Below, piece after piece: positions 10,396 through 23,529 of a stretch of DNA of 64,000 bases (its first letter is position 1; every line of letters begins with the position of its first letter). The position numbers and the translations under genes were made by a program. Source of the DNA: Paracamarosporium sp. OC-R06-R3. Lineage: Eukaryota > Ascomycota > Dothideomycetes > Pleosporales > Didymosphaeriaceae. Where the stretch lies: positions 1 through 64,000 of the forward strand of contig JACVRA010000073.1 in the NCBI GenBank assembly GCA_019828545.1, written 5' to 3'. The notes below the pieces were generated by a model. The model saw only the letters and a list, made by a program, of their open reading frames with translations. It did no database searches and had not been told where the DNA came from.

Positions 10396-13300
10396 TTACT
10401 GCCCGCCCTCCAGCACACCGCTCTCCCGCAGCTGCCGGAAGAGCTCCGGCTCTAGGAACTTGCTGATCGTGACGTCCTCCGCAAGACCCTTCCTCCGCCT
10501 CGTCTTGAGGACAAAGTCTCTGGCGGTAGCCTGCGCAGAGGCTGGCTCGAGAGGGCGCAGCTTGACTTCCTTGTCGAGGGGGTCGCCGGGGACGATGGAC
10601 CAGCGGTCGAAGACGAGGGAGAGGGAGACCTGGCCTTGGGTGTGGATCTGTCGTTGATGTTAGTACGAGTTATGTAAGAAAATAAGGAAGAGAATAAGCA
10701 AGCGAAGAAGGGCTGGACTTACGCGGAGATCGGTCTCGAAGCCGAAGGAGTCGATGACTGGAATCAGGCCGCGGACGTTGTAGAGTGGTGTACCGGCGAT
10801 AGGACCATCTTGCAGCACGTGGCCTCTCCGTCGGGCAAGAACAGTGTAGAGACTGGACTTCGTGTCTGCAGGCCCGATCATGCTGCAGCTGTATACCGGC
10901 TCCATCAACCGCGGGCTCGCCATTAAGAAGCTAGAGTAACAGGCTCGTCTGCTCGTCGGAATGATCTGGCCGCCACCGCGGAAGATGGCTTCGGATGCAA
11001 GTTCGACATCTGTGATGCGGAACTTGGTATTGCGAATTGGCTCTTCGCAGAGAGGCCCTTCTCGCGTTGCCCAACTGAAGCCTTGCCGGATAGTGTCGCG
11101 GACGGAGCGTAGGGTCTTGGTGTCTACTTCCGAGGGGAGGGTGTCGTTTTGCAGGATGTTCGCGCCCATATCGTCGGGACCAAAAGCCCAGATGTTTCGG
11201 GACGCGAGGAGATCGTAGCCGTAGTGTTCTTCGAAGAATTTGCCGACCACACGCACCGGGTCTTTGATGGAAACCTTTCCGGACTCAATGTCTTCTGCGA
11301 TGCCGGGGTCAAGCTGTTCGGCTACCATGGTGATCTTGTTCTTTTTGTTGGGGGTGAGAGCGTAGCATTTAATGGCGGACATCTCGACGACGGTCTCGCA
11401 GAAGCGCGTCACCGGATCGGAAACCTTGATCTCCATATCGGCATACAATTTTCGCAGATCGTGAAGCACACAGTCCATGTACAATTCGCCAGTGCCGAGG
11501 ATAACGTGTTCGCCAGATTCTTCAACCTTGGTGGTGATGAGTGGATACGACTTGTTGATTTTGCGGAGACCGTCAAGCATTTTGGGCAGTTCGGAGGGAT
11601 TGATGGGTTCGACGGCGACTTTAAACACAGATTCGAAGAAATGGCGGATCGGACGGAAGATGTAGGCGTCTTCGTCGTCTGGCAGTTTTTGCGCGACTAT
11701 TGTGGCAGTCTTGACTATTGAATTGTCAACACCACCAAGGAGCACCCAGTTACCCGCAGGTACGCCGCTCGTTGGAACATTGTATCTCGACTCGGCAATC
11801 CATGTGTCCGTGATGGTAGAGACAACCATGTCTTCCTCGTCTTCGATGGTGTAGCCTTCGCCGAGCACTCGGACTGATGTGGCTGTTGTGGCTGTCCCGC
11901 TCAGCACTCGTCCCAGAGCGTGGAAAGACTTTGCGTCTGTAGTGTTGTATAACTTGGAGACGTGGATAACTAATGGACCGTTCTGGTCACATTTCTCCAT
12001 GGCATCTGCTGTTTTCGAGTCCAGGGGTCCTGTGTAGTGCCTCTCAAGCATTCTCTTCGCGCCATCAGCCGGCGAAGGGACGTGCTGTGTGATCATGTCT
12101 ACGAAACCTGTAGAAGGACCAAAATACTGTTGGCAGACCAAGCGCATTAGCTCTTTCGCATCGGTCTTGTATTCCGATGGCTTCAATCGGATGCCTAGCT
12201 GGTCTAGAGTATCTTTCAGATCGTCCGCGCTCTCGCTAAGCGTATGCGCATAGAGCTTGTAGATCGGTTCTAATATCCAGTGCACAAATGAGCGTTTTGA
12301 ATCTTCCTCTTGCGCCTTGCGGCTGAACTTGCGACTTCCGGGATTGTAGAAGATGTCTCCCCAGAGACGCACTGCGAATTTCTCTACGTCGAGGTTCTTC
12401 ATAGGTTTGCCAAACCCAGGCGCCTTCGCAGGTCCAGGATAGAATTCAGCATACATCTTTGCGAACGACTGCAGCGTGAAGCACCACCGCATGCTCGAGC
12501 AAGCGAAAGCGACGTTGCCTCTTTCAGGGCTTACACGTCGGCGCTCACCGCGGCCGGGAATGGTGTTCTCGATGACCGTGTTGACTTCTTCAATGACGTG
12601 CTTTATCTTGAAGTATGCGTCCCTTGGTGGCAGCTTCAACTCCAAGATAAGGCGGTCCATTTTATTAACAACCAAGGTCAGGGGCAAATCTTCTAGAATT
12701 GCATGCTTTATAGCCAGCTCGGTCGTGACCTGCACGCCTTCGACGACATCCACGACGAGCACCACACCGTCGACTAATCGCAAGGATGCTGCCACTTCGT
12801 CCGCAAAGTTCACGTGCCCCGGCGTATCGATGATGTTGAAAAGGTGCGACTTCATAGATGTGTTCTGGAGAACCAGCGTCATGGGCGCAGCCTTGATCGA
12901 GAGTCCACGCTCGCGTTCGACAACGTGTACATCGGTATATCGCAGTTGCTCCTCGCGCTTCTTTCCCTTCTTCGAATCCAGGCGATCTTGAATATCATGC
13001 GTCTCCATGACCAGCATATCCATGAACGCCGTCTTTCCATGGTGCAGATGTCCTGCAATTGCAATATTCCGTATCTGATCCGGGTAGTTCATCAAATCCG
13101 TCATAAGCTCGCGCGAGTAGTGCACTGGTGGCAGGTCCTCCTCTTGCACTGTAAACTTCTTCTGCACAACAGGCTCGATTATAGGCTGCGATAACGCCTG
13201 CGTATCCTCCTCTTGCACCAAGACTTCGACATCGGGGCCGTACACGTCGGATGCGGAGGGATAATATTGTTTGTCTTCGTGTAATATGACGGCATTCGAA

Positions 13301-13513
13301 GGCCCTTCATCCACCTCCATCAGCTGTTGGTCATGAGCCTCCTCTTCCTCGACTTCATCGTCGAGCACATAGGCATCTGCCGCCTCGCCGGTGGACTGCA
13401 CATCGTCGTCGGACTCGGCTTCGCCGATGAAGTTGCCAAACCTGCTATTGTTAGGATCGCCAAATCAAACGCATCAACAATGCGCGTGCTTACTCGTCGT
13501 ATAGGTCGTCCAT
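10396..13513 (-). CDS. SNU114: U5 snRNP GTPase Snu114 (EFTUD2 orthologue)
   Basis: Three exons, 13513..13494, 13441..10723 and 10647..10396, give about 996 residues, the usual length. The tiny first exon encodes MDDLYDE and joins to FGNFIGEAESDDD, the typical acidic start of this family. The GTPase motifs are visible: GHLHHGKT (about 137-144), DTPGH (about 212-216) and NKMD (about 266-269). Elongation-factor-2-like domains follow, and the C-terminus reads KTRRRKGLAEDVTISKF. Snu114 sits in the U5 and U4/U6.U5 particles, and with Brr2 and Prp8 it controls spliceosome activation and disassembly in the nucleus. Introns of 52 and 75 bases show clear GTAAG donors. It lies head to head with ERG10 across about 340 bases. 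Assignment is secure. Confidence 0.95.
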
Positions 13514-13854
13514 GGCTATCGAAGTGAATGGCGGCAATGTTGCGCGCGCGAAGCTTGCATGAGCTCCTCCAAAAGTTCAGGTCTTGGCGCGATCGACCGT
13601 CCGTGCGCCGGGGCCGGCGAAACGAGCCTCCGAGTCGCGCCGCGCGCCTGCCCGCCAACGCAAAGGCGGTCAACAACGTTAAGCCGCTAACCAATCGGAG
13701 CCGCTATCGGAGCGAAATGTTCAGGAACACCCCACCTGCACTTTACCTAACAGGGACGCCACGACGACTTCTAGACAATTAAAGCTGTTGCCCCTCGCGT
13801 GCTCTGCCCCCAATTCACTCTCCCTTCTCTTGTCTGATTTCTAGATACCCCAAA
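13514..13854. promoter_or_regulatory. Divergent promoter region SNU114 / ERG10
   Basis: 341 bases between two divergent start codons. A CT-rich tract at about 13815-13845 lies just before the ERG10 ATG, as is common for fungal transcription starts. No specific operator can be named. Confidence 0.5.
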
Positions 13855-15319
<1,465 letters not shown>

Positions 15320-15748
15320 ATGGATGGTGCGGATACCCTAATTTGATGATGTAGATGCGTGATTTGATGTGAATATGAAGAATGGAATGATATACGTATT
15401 TTGCTTGGACGTGTTATGCTTCTTTGTTGATGTGCTGGTGGTTGATGGTGGAGATTGCGGCGTGCCGTATCTAGTGCATACGTAGGTGCACGCTCTCTCC
15501 TAGTTATTGCTCCTACCAACAATGCTTTTCACTTACTCTCCTTGTGTTTCTACAGAATTACATATCCTCCCATCCAACATCGTGCTCGCTGCTATTATCA
15601 TTCTGTCCATCCCATCCCCATGCGTTCCTACATTGCATCTCACTTACACCACATACCCCAAACCAGATTCCTTCACACCCATCCATACCACATATGCAGT
15701 TCTCCCACATTAAATCCCTTTCCCTAACAACTTCCACATGCGACAAGC
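15320..15748. other. Convergent 3' intergenic region
   Basis: About 430 bases between the 3' ends of ERG10 (+) and the MutL-family gene (-). It is rich in CAT/CCAT pyrimidine words, with no convincing open frame. It probably contains both 3' untranslated regions. Confidence 0.45.
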
Positions 15749-18700
15749 TCAAAGTTCCATGAGCACATTATCATCGAAGTCCCCAGCACCGAACTCATCA
15801 ACAAGAGTGTCTCCGCAGACAAGAAGAGCCGGGTCAATAGTCTGCGGCGGCGTAGGCTTGGCGGAGGTACTCTGCTGGACTTCTATGGATGCATCCAGAG
15901 AAGTCTGGAGCGGCAGCTGGTCGTCCTGGTCTAGGCCGTCGATACTCTCCTTCCGCACCGGCTCTACGTTTTCTCCCACCAGACTGCCTTCCTGCTCCAA
16001 GGTATCATGGCTACCGCTGGTTTCCTTTTCACACAACGCTTTTGCAATACTCCGCTTGAGTGTTGGGAGAACAGAGTCTTTGTCAAGCTGGGTATCGAAA
16101 TGTTGGAACATGCTGTCGAGACGTAGGACCCATGTTTTTAGAACAGCTTCCGAGACTTTGGTGTTGAAGGCGTCGTAGGTAGATGAGGCTGCAGGGTATC
16201 CCCATTTCAGGCTGTTGCTGCGCATGTCCAGCTTTGACATGGCGTTGGCGATGTGTGTGGTAGGCAAGTACATTTGCAGGACTACGTGATGTGTGCGGTA
16301 TCCGTGAGGAACGCGCTCGAGTGGGAGTCGTGAGGACCCAGTGCGGATCGGAGCGTTCTTTGTGTAATAGCGTTTTGGAAAGGATTTGGCCGCTGTGGTG
16401 TTGGTGGGTCGGATGGGCTGGCCTTGGGAAGGATGAGTGTTCCCTGTAGGGGCGGCAGGAGGGTCGCTGTATGCTGCGAACATGGCAGCCATTTCGTGGT
16501 CGCTTGTTCTTGAGCGAGCAGTTGGGAGACGGGCTGATTCTGTTGGCTCGGAATGCTGTGCTGCTGCGCTCGCTGTGGCGAGGATAGTACCCGAACTTGA
16601 GGATAAGGCTCCAGCTCGCGAGCCTGGTGGAGCTTCACATTCGGCGGAGCCACTTAACTGGTCTTTGAATCCGATAGGTTCGGAACTATCTGAGTTGTAT
16701 ATTTGTTGGTTTCTGTTGTGTTTCGAATGCCGCAGTGGCTCGGCGGACGAAGCACGAGAGGCAGATCCATGAGCATTGGAGCGTGAATTCGTAAGCGGAT
16801 TATTGTGCTCTGAATCCACGACTCTAGGCTGTGTGTAGGGGCGATTGATGGGGGTAAAAGATGGCGCACCCTCTGACCGCAAATGTGAGGTGCTCTGTCG
16901 TGGCTGAGTTCTCGCTCCAAGAAAGTCGCGTATATCAGTGTTGTTTTTGGAAGTCAATGTGTGCATTGGACCATCCGAATCAAACATCGGGACATCTACG
17001 CTTCGAGGCTGTTTTGTTTTCCGACGAGATAGATTAGGTGGAGCGTGTTCACGCATGGGTTGACCAAACCAGTCATTGTCATTAGGACGATCGTCAAGTA
17101 CTCGGAGTGATTTTTTGCCACGGGGCTGTTGATTCATTACGCGACGCGAAAGTGGCGATGAGTAGGATTTCATATCTACGAGAACGGATGCTCTATTGCG
17201 CTGGATGCCTGGAGGCCTACTAGTATTCTCCTGATTGCCGACCTGATAAGAATTCAGTGAGTGTGCACCACACGAGTCAACATATGAAGATTACTTACGT
17301 GATCAAATCGTTCAGGAACTTGCGAAATTCGCTCAGCGCTCGATTCAAATACATTACCTCGTGATGGCTGTATTGTGTTCATCCTCGACGAGGTTTGAGG
17401 AGTTAGTGGTTCCACTGGTAGACGCTGATGCGTAATGGTCGCTGGAACAGGAGAGCTGGAATCCATTGTTACATTTTCCTGGCCCTTTACTGGAGTCATA
17501 AGCTGACCATTGCACGTCGACTTCTTTGATTTGACGGCAGTGGTCATCCGCGCAATTATCCAAGGATTAGAAACATTTGCAGTTCGGCGTCCTTCTTCCT
17601 CTTCCTCGATCACTAGAGGCTGGTCCTCAGAGTGAAGAAGCTCCAAGTCTTCCTCATCAATGCCGTACATATTTGATCGCCATCGTGGTGGAGGCTTAAT
17701 GTTAGGGTGTGCGTGCTGCACTGGAGCCGCTTCCTCTAAGATCGAAAATGCAGTTTCAGGACGCTTTGATCGATCTGCTGTAGCCCCTTCTAGTAGCGAA
17801 AGTGCGGTTCCGGGACGGTTTGTCATCCCAGTATTGGTACGGACCGAGCTTTGCACAGAAGGTGGAGGCTCGATATCATCAGCTGCGTTGCCGACGACTG
17901 CTTCTGGATAGTAGGCCATGAAGAGTTTAGTCACAGTGTTGATAACAATATCCTCTCTCTCAAAAAGAACATCATCCTTGGCAGGTTCGATGTTCGGGTC
18001 ATAGCTTCCAGACGGACATATAATATTCATACAGAAGAAGGGGTCTTTCATTGAACTAAACTCGGAATTGGCTTTGCGAATTCGTTCTTTGAAAACAGCA
18101 GAGATCTTCTTTGGAGTACCGCGGCTAGTTGAAACAGGTCTTCCATCAACGGAGAGGAATACACCTTCATTCGTGATACTGGAAATAACGGCGTTAGGTT
18201 TGGGTAGGAAAGCATGAACCTCAAACCCTTCGGACTCCAGGGCTGTCCAGTCGCATTGTAGAGCACAATGCTTGCCGATGACTTTCAGTACGGCATCCTC
18301 AACGCTAGCATCCTTCTTCGGAGCGTACATAAAATCGCCCTTGTCAGACTTCGCTCTCAGCACCCGTAAGTTGAAGCGAACAGATGGTCTCGCTAAAGCG
18401 TACGACTGCATGAGGCGCTTGATTCTGGTGAGAGTTTTCGCAGAATCCTTGAGCGCTGTTTCCTTCCGTACTGGGGGAGTTTGAAAGAAGTTGGTAACCT
18501 TCACCGTAGTTCCGATAAGCGCAGATGCATGCTCGGTTCTATCGATGGTCAATATCAAAAGACAACAAGTTGTTGAGAACACAATGCCCACGAATTCAGT
18601 TCACCATCCCTACCGTACTTGAGCTTCACTGCCACTGGTTCGCCCTCAACCCTAGTAATGACTTCCAGCATGCCGCTCATCTCAGCCATACTCGCCAGAG

Positions 18701-19031
18701 CCTCACCCCGAAAGCCGAGCCACTTCCCACCAACATTATTCAGATCATGGAAGCTACGAATCTTGCTGGTGCAGTACCGGCGGCATACCAAGGGCCTGTC
18801 TTCCGCCGAAATGCCATGACCGGCATCCTTAACCTGAATTGAGTCGAGCGTGTTTGCCGAGATTTCTACGAAAATAGCATTCGTACGAGCATCGAGAGCG
18901 TTCTCGATTAGCTCTTTGACAACTGAGCTGGGATCGCGGAGAACGTTGGACGACCCGAGTTGTCTCACTGTTGTGGGAGGGAGGGCTGCAATGCTCGGTA
19001 GGCGAGCGGTATCCGCATCGGCATCGGCCAT
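15749..19031 (-). CDS. MutL-family mismatch repair protein, MLH2/PMS1-like
   Basis: Exons 19031..18592, 18538..17299 and 17242..15749 give about 1057 residues. The start is the ATG at 19031, not an in-frame TTG upstream. The N-terminus is a GHKL/MutL ATPase: ENALDA (43-48), DAGHG (69-73), YCTSK (86-90) and GFRGEAL (106-112), then ALIGTTVKV and the FQTPPVRKE block typical of MutL transducer domains. The long C-terminal half is polar and disordered. The endonuclease signature of PMS1/PMS2-type MutLalpha proteins (DQHAxxExxxxE) was not found. That and the large disordered part fit the yeast MLH2/human PMS1 branch, which pairs with MLH1 and has an accessory role. The first intron (18539..18591) uses a weak GTGGGC donor but keeps frame. 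Family sure, subfamily less so. Confidence 0.82.
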
Positions 19032-19594
19032 TGTGTCCAGGTAGGACTGAGGTTGAGATGGATTGATCCTCAAGGTTGTTGAGGTTTTCCATGTGAGCCA
19101 TCTCAGTGGTGTCGCGCCTGCCTCCTCTGCACCTGCTTCGTGGAGTAGCTCCGCATGAGAAAGGGAAGCGACGAGGACGCGACCCCATCGCGGTGTCAGG
19201 TGACATCCAAAATATTACCATTGGCCGACGCCGAGTCATCGTTCATGGACCCCACGTTGTTTCCGAGTTTCGGTATAGAGCCCAACAGTCGCCGCGGCAT
19301 CATCCCTACATACATCATCGAAGGATGCGAGAAAGATGATTGAGAAGTAACCAATCAGCACGCAGCATCTCCACATCCAGCAGCCGCAGCATCCTCCACC
19401 CACTGTTCCATAGTGAGAACTCGGGCTATAGGCCATTTAGTTGTACTGTTAGTCTTAGCGTTATTCAAACTGATTATATATTAGATAGTAATTTTTAAAA
19501 TATTATAGACTTAACGTCAAAGATAGATTCATCTCAATTTATATGATTTTTTGTTACCTAGATTCAAGATTATCTTATCCACTAGCTAGAGAGC
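19032..19594. other. Upstream of MutL gene, then AT-rich DNA
   Basis: 19032-19430 is ordinary-composition sequence upstream of the MutL-family gene. 19440-19570 becomes strongly AT-rich (for example a run of TTTTTAAAATATTATAG near 19490), as in decayed or RIP-mutated repeats. No gene is seen. Confidence 0.4.
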
Positions 19595-19760
19595 GGAGAT
19601 CTAGCAGGACGACGTCTTCTAGTGCAAGCGATACGAGAGACGGTGTCGATTGAAACAGTGCTACAAGTGCCAAAAAGAAATGGCCACATAAGAACCCAGC
19701 GTAAATGTGGCTGTTGTGCCATTTCCGCCCTGACCGCGACCGCTATGCTCAAGTTTAAGA
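19595..19760 (+). mobile_element. Relic of a non-LTR retrotransposon (zinc knuckle)
   Basis: On the plus strand, 19659-19670 encodes CYKC and a shifted frame continues as NGHIRTQRKCGCCA. Together they resemble the CCHC zinc knuckle (C-x2-C-...-GHI-...-C) followed by a second C-x2-C found near the end of fungal Tad/LINE-type gag proteins. A frameshift lies between the two halves, no intact open frame surrounds them, and they abut AT-rich DNA. It is therefore called a fragment. Only about 160 bases support this, and chance similarity is possible. Confidence 0.4.
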
Positions 19761-20156
19761 GGTTGTGGCTGCGTTTTGCATCACATGCGTGTCGGCGAAC
19801 TGCTCGAAATGGTCGATCTTCCCATTGAGGAGGTGCCATACATGCGATGCCCTGGCTTCGAAGGACCGGCTTGTCTTGCGATGCGTACCTCGATAAGTCC
19901 CGACAGCAACGATGCGTTCATCTCCGTCCACAAGGTACTCGAGCGAAAACTGCCAAGCGTCCCATTCTCGCCCAAGGACACTGAATACATTGTCCTGGAT
20001 TTCCGTCCTGCTGCGAAACACCCCCGGTGTTGGAAACCCATCGCTTTCTCTCCATACGATGTTCGGCGAGAGATCCTTGTAAAAGGCTTCCAAATCCGCT
20101 CTGTCGTTCGCGCGGTAGAGGTTTTGAATAATTTCAAAATTGCTTGAATGGACCAT
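19755..20156 (-). CDS. SnoaL/NTF2-like domain protein
   Basis: A single-exon protein of 133 residues if started at the ATG at 20156. An in-frame ATG at 20288 would add 44 residues, but that stretch lacks the domain look and is probably 5' untranslated. The protein has the form of a SnoaL-like polyketide-cyclase or NTF2-fold protein: IQNLYRANDRADLEAFYKDL, then a VWRESDGFPTPGVFRSRTEI block, a beta-rich middle with VGTYRGTHRKT, and a terminal VWHLLNGKIDHFEQF. Such proteins bind small hydrophobic ligands or act as cyclases/isomerases; no substrate can be given. It lacks a signal peptide and lies alone, next to the retrotransposon relic. Confidence 0.7.
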   Translation of the reverse strand: MVHSSNFEIIQNLYRANDRADLEAFYKDLSPNIVWRESDGFPTPGVFRSRTEIQDNVFSVLGREWDAWQFSLEYLVDGDERIVAVGTYRGTHRKTSRSFEARASHVWHLLNGKIDHFEQFADTHVMQNAATTS

Positions 20157-21140
20157 GATGCATGCGTTGATGTGGTGTAGAACGTGGGTGTACTTCTGGA
20201 GAGTAATGTAGCTGCCTTTGATTTGTGTTATATGTCCCATGGTAGATTTGTCAGGCAGCCATCCTTCGTCGTAGATCGAAGATTCCATTGCTCGTCGAAG
20301 ACGCTACGCCAGCCCGTAATACAGACCCATAGCAAAAGTATCGCGGCCCCTTGGTACTATACCCGATTCGGAAAATAGTTAGTACTATCTTCGTAGATTG
20401 ATGACTTTACGTACAAAAGTCCAGACTGAGAGTTTTCTTGGACAAGATGATAGGGAAAACCAAGAAAATTAAAGGGTATCGTCTGTAAAGGGCTTTGGGT
20501 TCCTGGGGACCTGATTGCGAGAATGAATGCGACGAGGCCGGAGTCAGCTTGAAGTTCTATTTCCGCACCACCCGAGATTGCAAAGACAAATCTTTAGCCA
20601 CGGATGTGTTAGCGATGAGCACAAACAGCGTACGATCGTTGTGCTAAAAATGTAATAAACGACCTTTCTGTTAACGTCATAATCCAACAAGAGCACCGGT
20701 GCGCTGCTGGAGTGAACATGGAGGAGCAGAAGGGTGAGGGTAGAACAGAGGGACGCCGACTGGACCACGGTGAGATTGTTGGCTTCTGTGAAGGTAAGTG
20801 CTCGATTAAGCGTAGAACAAGCTTCTGCGCCTTTCGCTATCTTTAGCCAACTACGATGCCTGATCTGAGATCGGAGGTAAAAGGTGTCTGTGCATGGGAA
20901 GCGTGGGGCCGAATTAGTCTTCGATCCGCCACTTGGCCATGACTCGTGTGTCCAGCAAAAAGTTCACTAACAATGCAGCACGTAGACACCTCATGTGAAG
21001 AAGGGACATTCAACACTGATTTCGTGTGGATAGTTAAACGAACGAATGCACGATCTATGTCAACACTGCGAGCTCCTACACCACAATCACAACCTAGCCG
21101 CGCACGCCAACCTCGCTATCTTGTTCAGATAAGAACATGG
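20157..21140. other. Intergenic, no gene recognised
   Basis: About 980 bases containing the likely 5' region of the SnoaL-like gene (to about 20420), then unassigned sequence. An open frame on the plus strand at 20946-21599 covers the antisense of the small secreted gene and is treated as a shadow. Confidence 0.4.
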
Positions 21141-21575
21141 TTATTCGCTCTCAGCAACCTTCGCACTATCCTCTTTTCTCCCATAGATGTTGTCAAAGCA
21201 CAACGTATCGCAAGATGTAGTTCCCACAACAAGATCCATGTTCTGATCAATCTTTGTGCAATAATTGAAATTGCCATATTCGTTAATCTTGCATTTCGGT
21301 GCGCCGGCACAGCAGATCGTGTTCGTGATGATGCAGCTGGTACCGTCATTCAGCTGACCAGCAAAATCAGAGATTTTATCGAATTTTATGGAGCCGACAC
21401 GGCCATTATAGTTGGTGACAAAGTTCTTGTTGTATGTTGTGTCGCCAGTGAAGCTGCGGATGGGACTGCCAGAGCAGTCTGTAGAGTCCCAGATACTGAA
21501 AACGTTCTGGTTGTTCGCGGCGTAAGCCGTAGCTCCGAAGAGCGTAAACATGACGGTGGCGGCTGTGATTTGCAT
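21141..21575 (-). CDS. Small secreted cysteine-rich protein
   Basis: 144 residues, single exon. The ATG at 21575 was chosen because it starts a clean signal peptide (MQITAATVMFTLFGATAYA). The frame stays open upstream to 21620, but those residues are polar and would bury the signal. The mature part has eight cysteines, including an ICC pair and a final TTSCDTLCF, so four disulfides are possible. It also has a beta-rich middle (NYNGRVGSIKFDKISDF). I do not recognise a named family. Size, secretion and cysteine content fit a candidate effector or a small antimicrobial/defence protein; this is inference. It lies isolated in an accessory stretch with transposon traces. Confidence 0.65.
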   Translation of the reverse strand: MQITAATVMFTLFGATAYAANNQNVFSIWDSTDCSGSPIRSFTGDTTYNKNFVTNYNGRVGSIKFDKISDFAGQLNDGTSCIITNTICCAGAPKCKINEYGNFNYCTKIDQNMDLVVGTTSCDTLCFDNIYGRKEDSAKVAESE

Positions 21576-22587
21576 CTTGATTGTTGCGATTTGATATGAT
21601 CCTGTGGGTGAATTAGCCACTGTCTATTCATAGTTCGTCTGAGCGTAGCTACTTCAAGCGATGGTTGGCAGTCTTTGGGAGAAATCGAATGATGGCAGTA
21701 ATAAAGGGTTCTACGTAGTATCGGTCGCGATTCTTATAGTCCTTGACTGACTAGGTATCGTTGGCGCATACCGCCCACGGCGGCATCTTGTCACTCGTGA
21801 CCTTCTGGTAGCTCGACCATAGTCGTGGCAAACCTTTCCGTATATCGCATTTGCTCTCTACACCGTCGAACGTCATCTCTTTAGGTAACGTAACCGTTGT
21901 CCCTTTCTGCAATGCAACCGTCGTTTCTCTCTGCACATGTGCGTTTTTTTGGAGAAGATTGGTCAGTCACCATCAATGCAGAGGATTCGCACTACAGGGA
22001 TGCGAAAAGAGGTGTTTATATCCTGTATGGCGCTGTCTAGCAGGCGCCCATCGCGGTGTTGGAGCAAGGATCTTGTGCTTGATGGAGTCGACATATCAGG
22101 CTAGAAGTTCCGTTATGCATTAGCAAATACATCAGTCCCACAATCCTCTGTATAAGAGGCAGGGTACTAGAGTTGGCTTTGACGACCACCAAACTCTAGC
22201 GTCGCAGTCGGAAGGATGCGGTACGTCTAAGCAGCGCGACCCTTCTACATGACTCGAACTCCTGTGCATGCCGCGGTCCAGATGCGGTGTGAATTTATGT
22301 AGCCGAGCCGAGGGACATCAGGTGGCTCTGGCCCGTATTCTATAGTACCCTGCAAGGATTTAAGATTTTCTACCCTAGACAAGTTCAAGGATGCATTATG
22401 AGAGTACATAGCGAAGACGATCAGTTTGGCGGATCTGCTCGTTCCATTTGCTGACGCAAGTCCGGTGCTAGACATAAATTGTAACTTGGTAAATTCGGCC
22501 GGCAAAGTATTTACACCTGCGCTATATTGCAGCGCTCTGTTTGTATTTACACAACTTTAGATCTACATCTCCGACCGCAGCTGCAAA
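21576..22587. other. Intergenic upstream of small secreted and UstYa-like genes
   Basis: About 1 kb between the divergent small secreted gene and the UstYa-like gene. No supported gene. Short open frames (21751-21936, 22245-22505, minus strand) show no family likeness. Confidence 0.45.
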
Positions 22588-23529
22588 ATGGATGATTCGG
22601 ACGCAACGCTGTCACGGCCATTGATCGATGACCAGCAACATGATTCGCACGCTCAAAGCCAAAAAAAAGTTCAAAAGATGCTATGGCCGTGGCTGACCGT
22701 ACTTGCTGCTACGGTAGCTGCTTTGCTGATATCCCTGGCATATCGCTCACATTCGACAAGCGACCATGCTTGTTACGCCGGGGAACTTAGTAAGTCAAAG
22801 CCAAGGTTCGTCTTTAACCACTTGAGACTACTCACACCAAGCTCAAAGGCATACCCAATATTTCCAATATTCCCAATATCTATCAGCGTTTCACCGGCGG
22901 CCTCAAGTATGATGACGACGGAAATGTGTATCGAGATACTTCAAGGGAAAACGTATCGTACATTGGTAATAGCTCCGGAGTTACCGACGCTTGGAATGTT
23001 TTCGAAACTAGTAAGTCTAATGCTATCTCTGGTGCCAGAGCTTTAATGCTTGTCTAGTCCAGACTATCGAATTGCAGCCAGACGAGGTTGATATTGAAGG
23101 ATTGTACACGGACCGCCGACCGATGGTCATAACCATCCCAGACGTCTTCCATCAGCTCCACTGTTTGGTAGGTACGTGCTTGGTTCCAGATCGACGTCAA
23201 CTAATGGGGTTTAGGACCAGATTCGTATGGCACTTTACAACGGCGAGTACCTTACAGACGGCAACGCCATCCAACGTATGCATGTCGGTACGTTTTGAGA
23301 AAATGCTATAAGCCGCGTTATACTCCACTAAATCTTGTTCACAGATCATTGCATCGATTACATCAGACAAGTGATTCAATGCCGGTCAGATCTCACCCCA
23401 CTGAAACTCTACTACAGCCAGTCGGCCAAACGAATAATGGTAGATTTTGAAGTTGAACATCAATGTAAAGACTTTGATGCGATTGTCGACTGGGCGTGGC
23501 AGCACCACGCAAAGAAGGTTGAGGTTTGA
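22588..23529 (+). CDS. UstYa/DUF3328-family protein
   Basis: Five exons, 22588..22789, 22849..23010, 23058..23167, 23215..23287 and 23345..23529, give 243 residues with perfect phase. A single membrane segment (about 31-53, LTVLAATVAALLISLAYR) follows a short cytosolic N-terminus. The two family metal-binding-like motifs are intact: HQLHC at 153-157 and DHCIDYIRQ from 183. UstYa-type proteins catalyse oxidative cyclisation or related steps in fungal ribosomally made peptides (ustiloxin, asperipin) and other products such as cyclochlorotine. Here no neighbouring precursor peptide with Kex2-separated repeats, tyrosinase, peptidase or methyltransferase gene is visible within the window, so it appears to be an orphan member. 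Family call strong, substrate unknown. Confidence 0.88.

Noticed and set aside
20946..21599. 217-codon plus-strand frame
   Set aside because: Covers the antisense of the small secreted protein, which has the better signal-peptide and cysteine pattern.
22245..22505. 86-codon minus-strand frame upstream of the UstYa-like gene, considered as a precursor peptide
   Set aside because: No signal peptide, no repeated core peptide and no dibasic spacing, so not a RiPP precursor.
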